From Holophagales bacterium (GTDB taxonomy: Bacteria; Acidobacteriota; Holophagae; Holophagales; Holophagaceae): a DNA stretch of 21,288 bases. Below are positions 15,022 through 21,288 of the stretch, in pieces. A program made the position numbers and the translations under genes. Position 1 is the stretch's first letter. Each line of letters opens with the position of its first letter. The notes below the pieces were generated by a model. That model saw only the letters and a list, made by a program, of their open reading frames with translations. It was not told where the DNA came from and searched no databases. The DNA lies in the NCBI GenBank assembly GCA_031281385.1, contig JAITFL010000140.1, positions 1 to 21,288 on the forward strand. The letters are read 5' to 3'.

Positions 15022-16857
15022 ATGAACCCACAAACCACACAAACTAACGATTCCAAGCGCATCCTGTTCAACATGCGCTACTTGCTTTTCATTGCGGGCT
15101 TGGGCGGCCTGCTGTATGGCATTGATGTCGGCATCATAGCGGGGGCACTGCCTTACCTTGAAAGCAGCGCATCAGTGGCTTGGAAGCTCAGCGCACAGCA
15201 ACTCAGCTTCGTGGTCGCGGCGGTGCTTCTGGGTAGCGTGCTAAGTTCGCTGTTCGCGGGCATGCTTTCCGACTTGTTTGGCCGAAAGTCCATCATGATC
15301 ATTTCGGGCGTGCTTTTCACTCTCAGCATCCCTGTCATCGCCTTGGCCTCTGGCTATACACCATTGCTTTATGGCCGATTGCTACAAGGCATCTCCGGCG
15401 GTCTGATAGGGGTAGTCGTACCTCTTTACTTGGCCGAGGGACTGGGCGCATCAAACCGTGGCAGGGGAACTGGCATCTTTCAACTGCTGCTGACCATCGG
15501 CCTAGTGCTTGCCGCGCTGATTGGCCTTTACTATGCAAACAAGGTGGAAGGGGTGGAGAGGGCCGTTGCGGCAATGGCAGATACAGTCACCAAGGGCCAG
15601 GCCATCTTCGATGCCAAAAACAGTGCGTGGCGGTCTATTTTCTGGATGAGCATTGCACCTGGCGTCATTTTCACCCTTGGCGCGTTTTTTATACCAGAAA
15701 GCCCAAGATGGCTGTTCAAGAGGGGAAAAACAGAGGGCGCACTGAAAGCCCTCCGCAAAACCAGAACAGAGGAAGAGGCGTCCGCAGAATTCAAGGAGAT
15801 GGAGGCCAGTGCCAAACTGGAAACTGGCCAGGAAAAACGCAAAGGGGGCAAGGTTTCTTACAAAGACAGCCTTATCAGCAAGAAGTACGTGATCCCCTTT
15901 GTCATAGCCTGCGTCATCTTGGCCTGCAACCAAGCCACCGGCATCAACTCTATACTGGCGTACATTGTCAATATTCTTAACAACGCCGGCCTGCCAGGGT
16001 CAGTCGCAAACTGGGGCGACCTCAGCGTCAAATCGCTCAACGTGATAATGACAGTCGTAGCCGTGATCTTGGTTGACCGCAAGGGGCGCAAGTTTTTGCT
16101 GTCCATGGGCTCGGGTGGCATAGTGGTCAGCCTATTCGTTGCGGGGCTACTGTTTTGGAGGGCGGAGCGAGGACAGATTGACGTCAAAAATTACTTTGAG
16201 GGAATGATCCAAGAAAATTCGCTCGCAGTCCAAACCATTGACAATGAACTGCTGTCCAGCGCGGGAGTGGACGCGGGCGGCAGGGCCCATCAGTTGACCA
16301 TTGTGTACAACTATGGCCCATTCACCAACGTTCAAACTAGGCGAACCGACGACATTGACAAAAAGGCAATATCCATCAACTGGCAAGACACGGTGCAGCC
16401 AGACAGTGTCATCGGCAAATTCTTCCGCAGCATCCATCTAAACCCATTTGCCAACCCTGCAAAAGCCGACGGCGCACAGCTTGAAATCAAAAAAGTGCTG
16501 GTGGGCCCCGTGCCCAGCAAGGCGAATGGATGGCTGACCGCAATCTGCATATTGGCCTTCATCAGCTTTTACGCCGCCGGGCCAGGCGTGTGCGTCTGGC
16601 TCGCGCTGTCGGAACTGATGCCAACGCGGATAAGATCCAATGGCATGAGCATAGCCCTTCTGCTTAACCAATTCGTCAGCACCACCATTGCCGCTGTCTT
16701 TCTGCCTATGGTGGGCAACTATGGCTATGCGGCCATGTTCTTCTTCTGGGCAGGGTGTACTGTGATCTATTTCATAACCGCAGCATTCTTCCTGCCAGAA
16801 ACAAAGGGCAAGACGCTGGAAGAAATAGAAGCACACTTTGAGGGGCGGAGCAATTGA
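15022..16857 (+). CDS. Sugar:H+ symporter (MFS, SP family) with periplasmic insert
   Basis: A 611-residue inner-membrane sugar porter; typical bacterial members have 450-500 residues. Family motifs are in order: GGLLYGIDVGIIAGALPYL (28-46), DLFGRK (84-89), YGRLLQGISGG (117-127), PLYLAEGLGASNRG (134-147), PESPRWL (225-231), NQATGIN (303-309), VDRKGRK (351-357) and PETKGKTLEEIEAHF near the C-terminus. Two insertions stand out: about 25 residues after the sixth helix-like segment (about 172-200), and a hydrophilic stretch of about 124 residues (380-503) between the predicted ninth and tenth helices, on the periplasmic side. Operon context suggests import of GalNAc, GlcNAc or galactose. Substrate specificity cannot be read from sequence. 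It closes the epimerase-kinase operon. Confidence 0.92.
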   Translation: MNPQTTQTNDSKRILFNMRYLLFIAGLGGLLYGIDVGIIAGALPYLESSASVAWKLSAQQLSFVVAAVLLGSVLSSLFAGMLSDLFGRKSIMIISGVLFTLSIPVIALASGYTPLLYGRLLQGISGGLIGVVVPLYLAEGLGASNRGRGTGIFQLLLTIGLVLAALIGLYYANKVEGVERAVAAMADTVTKGQAIFDAKNSAWRSIFWMSIAPGVIFTLGAFFIPESPRWLFKRGKTEGALKALRKTRTEEEASAEFKEMEASAKLETGQEKRKGGKVSYKDSLISKKYVIPFVIACVILACNQATGINSILAYIVNILNNAGLPGSVANWGDLSVKSLNVIMTVVAVILVDRKGRKFLLSMGSGGIVVSLFVAGLLFWRAERGQIDVKNYFEGMIQENSLAVQTIDNELLSSAGVDAGGRAHQLTIVYNYGPFTNVQTRRTDDIDKKAISINWQDTVQPDSVIGKFFRSIHLNPFANPAKADGAQLEIKKVLVGPVPSKANGWLTAICILAFISFYAAGPGVCVWLALSELMPTRIRSNGMSIALLLNQFVSTTIAAVFLPMVGNYGYAAMFFFWAGCTVIYFITAAFFLPETKGKTLEEIEAHFEGRSN

Positions 16858-16894
16858 CGCCAGCCCCAAGTTGCGGGCGGCAAAATGCAATTAG

Positions 16895-16922
16895 TTGAAC
16901 TACAATGGCTTATGCCTATCAT
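16895..16922 (+). promoter_or_regulatory. Promoter of the PAS/HD-GYP gene
   Basis: TTGAAC (4/6) at 16895-16900 and TATCAT (5/6) at 16917-16922 are separated by 16 bp. The start would be near 16929, giving a leader of about 100 nt. An 11-bp inverted repeat TAGTT-G-AACTA (16892-16902) overlaps the -35 and could be an operator. The rest of the 173-bp gap (16858-17030) holds a GC hairpin without T-run just after the symporter stop and nothing else I recognise. Confidence 0.45.
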
Positions 16923-17030
16923 AAATTGTTTGGTGACTGAGACCGCCGTGTTTGTTCGGAACGTGGATAGGTAGGATGCCCATTCCAAAGTTTCTGCAAT
17001 GGTGGTAGGCTATTTTTTGGAGAGGGAGGC

Positions 17031-18746
17031 ATGGCGAGAAGGCTCAATCTAGACAGCCCGCAGTTCAAGCACAAGCTCATAAGGACGATAATTGACAACA
17101 CTCCTGTGTGCTATGGGCTCATAGACAGTTCCTTTTCTATCCTTTTTTCAAACCAGCGATACACACAGCTAAGGAAGATCAAGGGAAGAAACATATTTGG
17201 GCAAAAATGCTACGTCATAGTCAACAATGGAGTGCCTTGCCCCGAATGCGCTGTCAGGGAAGCCATGGAGACTGGCCAGCCTCAAGAGATACTAAGGAAG
17301 GACGTGCTGCCCGATGGCACAGTCAATTATATCAGTGACGTTGCCATCCCAATCTTGAACGAAGAATCGGGCGATTATGAACACATTGTAGAAATATTGA
17401 CCGACCGCACAAAAGAAGTGATGGCGCAGGAGCAGACCGATGCTCTATTTTTAAAAATTATTGACTGGATGATCAAAATGATTGAAAAAAAGGATCTTTA
17501 TACCAGTCAGCATTCCAGAAACGTCAGCGTTATAAGCTCAAAACTGACTTGGTATTTGGAATTAGGCTCAAAGGCTGTGTTCAATGCAACGCTTGGGGGC
17601 CTTTTGCATGATTTGGGCAAATTGCACGTACCCGATCATATCCTTAAAAAAAGCGAAAAACTTGATGACGTTGAACTGTCAATAATTAAAGAACATCCAA
17701 TGTTCACTTACCTTTTATTTCCACCAACAGAAAATTTTAGGGCCATAAGGGACATTTCGATTTCACACCATGAAAGGTGGGACGGCAAAGGTTACCCGCT
17801 GGGCTTAAAGGGGGAAGACATTCCAATAGAAGCTAGGATCGCATCAATTGCAGATACGTACGACGCAATGACTTCAGCTAGGCCGTTCAAACATGAAGCG
17901 AGCCATGAAGAAGCAATCCAAGAAATACAAAACAATGCCGGCACACAATTCGACCCATATCTTGTAGAAAAATTTCTTCAAATGGTTAATGATTATGGCC
18001 TTACCAAAGAGCATTTGACCTCATCGGATGAATCTATTAGTGTTGGCCAAAAAATTCATACAAGCAGTTACATTCACCGAGAAATCATTATGGCCCCAGA
18101 AAATCCAGACCGCAAAGATGCAAAGCGCGATGATGGAGACATTGGAGATCTTGATACAACCGATCCTTTTATAAATGCGATTTTTGACAACACTCCAGCT
18201 TACTACGTCATAGTGGATGAGCAATTCGATCTTTTGTACGCCTCCAAAAATTTTGGTTACATATGGGACAAACCGCTAATCGAACTGATAGGCGGAAAAT
18301 GCTGGGATGCCATGAACAGCAACAAAGAAAAATGCTTTAAATTGATAAAAGGCAGCACTGTGTGCGCTATTGCAAGGGCCTTTGAAGCAAATATTTTTCA
18401 AGCTGCTCCAGTAGAGTTTCATTCCCAAACACATGGGCATAGCATATATTTTACTTCCTATGCCGTGCCAATAGAGATGGAAGACATCAATGGAGAGTCG
18501 TTTAAGTGCTGCTTGGGAATATTGTTTGACATTACCAAAGAAAGACAAATTCAGCACAACTTTGAAGACGACTTAAAGCACATCATTTCTATTCTATATA
18601 ATTTGGTCGCTGAGATGGAACTGAATGCCACTGCCAATTCAGAAGAAGTTTTAGCAGAGGCAAAAAACTTCAATGACTATTTGAACATAATAAAAAATCA
18701 GCTTGAGTCTGTTGAACCTACCGAAACCATAGATGCCATTGGCTAA
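17031..18746 (+). CDS. PAS-HD-GYP-PAS cyclic-di-GMP phosphodiesterase
   Basis: A 571-residue cytoplasmic signalling protein predicted to hydrolyse cyclic di-GMP. The HD-GYP domain (about 145-325) has the full metal site and signature: H161, H193/D194 in HDLGK, H222, H246/H247 in HHERWDGKGYP (246-256), and D275 in IADTYDAM. It is flanked by two related PAS domains (about 15-130 and 378-505): both start with a DNTP motif and share K-C-[YW] (C60 and C424) followed by two more cysteines (C70, C73; C435, C445). A charged tail (505-571) may form a coiled coil. The cysteines suggest a redox or metal/cofactor sensor, an inference. GGAGAGG lies just before the ATG. It has its own predicted promoter and precedes the fucosidase by 55 bp. 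Confidence 0.93.
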   Translation: MARRLNLDSPQFKHKLIRTIIDNTPVCYGLIDSSFSILFSNQRYTQLRKIKGRNIFGQKCYVIVNNGVPCPECAVREAMETGQPQEILRKDVLPDGTVNYISDVAIPILNEESGDYEHIVEILTDRTKEVMAQEQTDALFLKIIDWMIKMIEKKDLYTSQHSRNVSVISSKLTWYLELGSKAVFNATLGGLLHDLGKLHVPDHILKKSEKLDDVELSIIKEHPMFTYLLFPPTENFRAIRDISISHHERWDGKGYPLGLKGEDIPIEARIASIADTYDAMTSARPFKHEASHEEAIQEIQNNAGTQFDPYLVEKFLQMVNDYGLTKEHLTSSDESISVGQKIHTSSYIHREIIMAPENPDRKDAKRDDGDIGDLDTTDPFINAIFDNTPAYYVIVDEQFDLLYASKNFGYIWDKPLIELIGGKCWDAMNSNKEKCFKLIKGSTVCAIARAFEANIFQAAPVEFHSQTHGHSIYFTSYAVPIEMEDINGESFKCCLGILFDITKERQIQHNFEDDLKHIISILYNLVAEMELNATANSEEVLAEAKNFNDYLNIIKNQLESVEPTETIDAIG

Positions 18747-18765
18747 ATGGCTAAATTAATTTTTT
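18735..18765 (+). terminator. Weak intrinsic terminator after the HD-GYP gene
   Basis: GCCATT (18735-18740) and AATGGC (18746-18751) form a perfect 6-bp stem with a 5-base loop, overlapping the TAA stop. A run of six T (18760-18765) follows after eight AT-rich bases. The stem is short and the T-run somewhat distant, so partial read-through into the fucosidase is likely. Confidence 0.4.
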
Positions 18766-18785
18766 AACAAAAACTACCATTTTTT

Positions 18786-18801
18786 AAGGAGGCCAAAGGC
18801 C
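18786..18801 (+). promoter_or_regulatory. Strong ribosome binding site with adjoining GGCC inverted repeat
   Basis: AAGGAGG (18786-18792) lies nine bases before the fucosidase ATG. The last two bases of the site begin GGCC-AAA-GGCC (18791-18801), a 4-bp stem that would fold between the site and the start codon. This may tune translation or be chance. Confidence 0.5.
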
Positions 18802-20202
18802 ATGAAACACATGATATTTTCTTTATTCATTTCTACATTGGCACTTGGCGTTTTCGCACAGGACCAGCCAAAGCCAAGAGTAGAATTAAAATATGGCGCA
18901 CAGCGCGAAGGGCGAAGGACTGACCCAGACATGGCCAGATGGCGGGGCCATCGCCTTGGGATGATCATCCACTATGGCCTTTACTCGCAGGCGGGAGGGT
19001 CATGGAACGGGATCAACTATTCCTATGCGGCAGAATTTATTAAGTCCAGCGCGAAGGTGCCGAATGAAGAATACGACCAATTGCTTAAGACCTTCAACCC
19101 CGACCGAAATGCCCCAAAAAATTGGGCGCGGCTGGCAAAAACTATGGGGGCCAAGTACGTGGTGATTACCACAAAGCACCATGAGGGGTTTTGTCTGTGG
19201 CCAAGCAAATACACTGATTTTGACGTGGAATCAACGCCATACAAAACTGACTTTCTGGGCGAATTCGTCAACGCCTGCAATGAACAGGGCCTTGATGTGA
19301 TGCTTTATTATTCTATCTTAGACTGGCACCACAAGGGCTGGCGGTACCAGTTAAAGGACGACGCTGACCGCGCCGCGTTTATGGATTTTTGGGAATTTGC
19401 CACATTGCAATTGGAAGAACTGTTGGAGCGCTACCCCAAAATCAAGGGCTTCTGGTTCGACGGCACTTGGGATGCATCGGTCAAGGGTAACGGACATTTG
19501 ACCTTTGAACTAGAACAACGGCTGCGTAAAATTAAGCCTGGCCTAGTCATTGGCTCTAGGCTACGCGCAGACGAAACTGGCGCTAGGCACTTTGACGCGA
19601 ATGGTCAATTGATGGGGGACTACGAGCAGGGCTGGGAGAGAAAATTGCCTACCGCTCCGCTGAAAAATGACTGGGAATGTGTGATGACCATTCCCGAAAA
19701 CCAATGGGGCTACCACGCCAAGTGGAAGGGCCACGTAAAGGACTCCATCGAATTGATAGAAATGGCAAGCAGGTGCGCCTCCCTAGACGGCAATTTTGTA
19801 ATAAACATCGGCCCAAAGGGGGATGGCTCCATCAGAGAAGAAGAGGCCAAACTGGCAAGAGAAATTGGTGCGTGGATGGCCAAAAACGGCGATGCCATCT
19901 ATGGGTGCGGAGCCTCCGGGTATGAAAACCAAAATTGGGGTTGGATAACGCGCAAAGAAAAATCCAATGAAATAAACGCCATAGTGTTCAACGTCCCCAT
20001 CTCTGGGCGGCTGGCCATCCAACTCAACAAGGGAGAGACTATAAAGGGCGCTACGCTGAACAACAGTGTCCTAAGAGTGGAGGAAGACAGCGGAGGCCGC
20101 TATTTCATCCACCTGCCCAAACAGTTGCCCCAGTCCGCTTTTGTCGTAATAGTGCAAATAGTTGGGGGCAGCCAAAACATCGCCGATGCCGCAAAAATAT
20201 GA
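18802..20202 (+). CDS. Exported GH29 alpha-L-fucosidase
   Basis: A 466-residue retaining glycosidase that releases alpha-linked L-fucose from glycans. Residues 1-19 form a signal peptide (cleavage near VFAQD), so it works in the periplasm or outside. GH29 features are HYGLYSQAGGSW (57-68), KYVVITTKHHEGFCLWPS (118-135; H126/H127), LGEFVNACNEQGLDVMLYYS (152-171) and the nucleophile D220 in KGFWFDGTWD. A beta-sandwich domain follows from about 375. Length matches compact bacterial GH29 enzymes; the acid/base residue is not assignable by eye, nor is GH29-A versus -B. No fucose catabolic genes are in the window. The GH2 gene starts 16 bp downstream, so the two form an operon for cutting fucosylated galactosides. 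Confidence 0.95.
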   Translation: MKHMIFSLFISTLALGVFAQDQPKPRVELKYGAQREGRRTDPDMARWRGHRLGMIIHYGLYSQAGGSWNGINYSYAAEFIKSSAKVPNEEYDQLLKTFNPDRNAPKNWARLAKTMGAKYVVITTKHHEGFCLWPSKYTDFDVESTPYKTDFLGEFVNACNEQGLDVMLYYSILDWHHKGWRYQLKDDADRAAFMDFWEFATLQLEELLERYPKIKGFWFDGTWDASVKGNGHLTFELEQRLRKIKPGLVIGSRLRADETGARHFDANGQLMGDYEQGWERKLPTAPLKNDWECVMTIPENQWGYHAKWKGHVKDSIELIEMASRCASLDGNFVINIGPKGDGSIREEEAKLAREIGAWMAKNGDAIYGCGASGYENQNWGWITRKEKSNEINAIVFNVPISGRLAIQLNKGETIKGATLNNSVLRVEEDSGGRYFIHLPKQLPQSAFVVIVQIVGGSQNIADAAKI

Positions 20203-20218
20203 TCCAAGGAGGACAAAA

Positions 20219-21288
20219 ATGCGACTAACCACGCTTTTGCTATCAGTGCTTTTGGCTGTCCCTCTGTTTGGCCAGCGCTTGCAGGTGCCAATAAATGACG
20301 GCTGGGACTTCCTCAAATGGGACATGGCCCAGTTTGCCAGCGAAGGGCCTCCCCCTTGGCAGCGCGTTTCAATCCCCCACACTTGGAACGACAAAGACGC
20401 ACAGTCGGGCCTAAGTATGTACCAAGGCTTCGGCTGGTACCGCCGCGCCTTGGACATAAAGCCCGAATGGCAGGGCCAGCGCGTCTTCTTGCGCTTCGAG
20501 GGAGTAGGGGCGGTGGCCGATGTCTATGTAAACGACAAACACGTTGGCCAGCACAAGGGTGCGTATTCAGCCTTTTGCTTTGATGTCACGCAGGCCCTAA
20601 AGTTTGACGGCCCTAACGAGATCCGCGTGAGGGCGGACAACCGCGCCAAGCCCGACGTGATACCCGTGAACCATCATCTATTCGCTGTTTTTGGCGGCAT
20701 CTATAGGCCCGTCACAATGATAGTGACCCCGCCCGTCCACATAACGCCTCTGGACTACGCGTCTCCAGGCATCTATATCAAGCAGAACAAGGTTGACAAA
20801 TCGGAGGCCAGCATAGAGGTGACGGCTAAATTGGCAAACATCAGCAAAACGCTTTCCGATTTGGCTCTATTGTTTGAAGTCAGGGACTTCGCCGGCAAAG
20901 CGGTAGCAACTGCCAACACCAAAATAAGGATGCGCCCTTCGGGTGGGCAGACATTCAGGCAGACGATGACCTTGGCAAAGCCAAGGCTGTGGAACGGGAA
21001 AAAAGACCCTTACCTCTACTCTGTGACTGTTTCCATCAAAGACGGCGAAAAGATTTTGGATTCGGTGACGCAGCCCCTTGGCCTGCGAACCTACACCTTT
21101 GATGAAAAAAGGGGATTCATACTGAACGGCGAGCCGTACCCCTTGCGTGGCGTCTGCCGCCACCAAGAAAGGGAGGACAAGGGCTCGGCCCTGACCAACG
21201 CCGACCACCAAGAAGACTTGGACATGATGATGGAGATCGGCGCGTCGTCCCTGCGCTTGGCTCACTACCAACAATCCGAATACATTTA
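20219..21288 (+). CDS. Exported GH2 glycoside hydrolase (beta-galactosidase-like), C-terminus beyond window
   Basis: The frame starts at the ATG at 20219, with AAGGAGG (20206-20212) six bases upstream, and runs off the right edge after 356 codons. Residues 1-18 form a signal peptide (MRLTTLLLSVLLAVPLFGQ region). The sugar-binding jelly-roll domain (about 22-175) contains SIPHTWND, GFGWYRR, LRFEGVGAVADVYVND and GGIYRPV. An Ig-like domain (about 180-290) follows, and the TIM barrel begins at LNGEPYPLRGVCRHQE near residue 305. The catalytic glutamates are outside the window, so beta-galactosidase versus beta-glucuronidase or beta-mannosidase is undecided; the N-terminal blocks resemble Bacteroides-type beta-galactosidases. 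Pairing with the fucosidase suggests sequential trimming of fucosylated galactosides. Confidence 0.92.
   Translation, partial: MRLTTLLLSVLLAVPLFGQRLQVPINDGWDFLKWDMAQFASEGPPPWQRVSIPHTWNDKDAQSGLSMYQGFGWYRRALDIKPEWQGQRVFLRFEGVGAVADVYVNDKHVGQHKGAYSAFCFDVTQALKFDGPNEIRVRADNRAKPDVIPVNHHLFAVFGGIYRPVTMIVTPPVHITPLDYASPGIYIKQNKVDKSEASIEVTAKLANISKTLSDLALLFEVRDFAGKAVATANTKIRMRPSGGQTFRQTMTLAKPRLWNGKKDPYLYSVTVSIKDGEKILDSVTQPLGLRTYTFDEKRGFILNGEPYPLRGVCRHQEREDKGSALTNADHQEDLDMMMEIGASSLRLAHYQQSEYI

Noticed and set aside
16858..16882. Intrinsic terminator after the symporter
   Set aside because: A GCCaGCCC/GGGCGGC hairpin is present but is followed by an A-rich stretch, not a T-run.
1..21288. CRISPR array, tRNA or rRNA genes
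   Set aside because: No regularly spaced short repeats and no cloverleaf or conserved rRNA segments were seen on either strand.

Overview
The window looks like chromosome of a Gram-negative bacterium with roughly balanced base composition. It carries the N-terminus of a lipid-flippase-type ABC exporter at the left edge, secreted glycosidases with signal peptides, a ThyX-type thymidylate synthase, a PAS/HD-GYP signalling protein and a large antiviral-type helicase. The set of host-glycan enzymes (alpha-L-fucosidase, GH2 hydrolase, N-acetylhexosamine kinase, nucleotidyltransferase, 4-epimerase, sugar-phosphate deaminase) suggests a glycan-feeding, possibly gut-associated organism. No rRNA, tRNA or other taxonomic marker is present, so I do not name a phylum.

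Layout. Positions 1-221 (minus) hold the start of an ABC exporter. Positions 222-740 contain no convincing gene, but do contain two imperfect direct repeats about 140 bp apart and a stretch rich in inverted repeats. A small hypothetical gene (741-1178, plus) runs tail-to-tail into a HAD phosphatase (1175-1984, minus), with the stop codons overlapping. A divergent promoter region (1985-2217) then leads to a 1960-residue protein (2218-8100, plus): transglutaminase-like fold, DUF4011, SF1 helicase, Vsr/MTES_1575-type nuclease domain and DUF3320. This is a single-gene, defence-type architecture.

From 11906 down to 8145 four minus-strand genes run close together: a two-SIS-domain sugar-phosphate deaminase (NagB-II type), an exported M28 peptidase with a PDZ domain, ThyX, and a pRiA4b ORF-3 family protein. 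A 99-bp divergent control region (11907-12005) with two palindromic sites separates this run from a plus-strand operon: 4-epimerase (12006), nucleotidyltransferase (12944), NahK-like kinase (13867) and a sugar:H+ symporter (15022-16857) with an unusual ~124-residue insert.

A PAS-HD-GYP-PAS c-di-GMP phosphodiesterase (17031-18746) with its own predicted promoter is followed by an exported GH29 alpha-L-fucosidase (18802-20202) and, 16 bp later, an exported GH2 hydrolase cut by the window edge (20219-21288).

How it fits together (inference). Exported fucosidase and GH2 enzyme trim fucosylated and beta-linked host glycans. The symporter imports the released sugar. The kinase, nucleotidyltransferase and epimerase convert GalNAc/GlcNAc (or galactose) through the 1-phosphate and UDP-sugar, as in the lacto-N-biose/galacto-N-biose pathway of bifidobacteria but without a visible phosphorylase. 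The deaminase passes amino-sugar phosphate to glycolysis. The kinase, nucleotidyltransferase, epimerase and symporter unit divergent from the deaminase, together with the odd symporter, is the best candidate for a little-described system here. The large helicase/nuclease and the repeat block at 296-632 come next.
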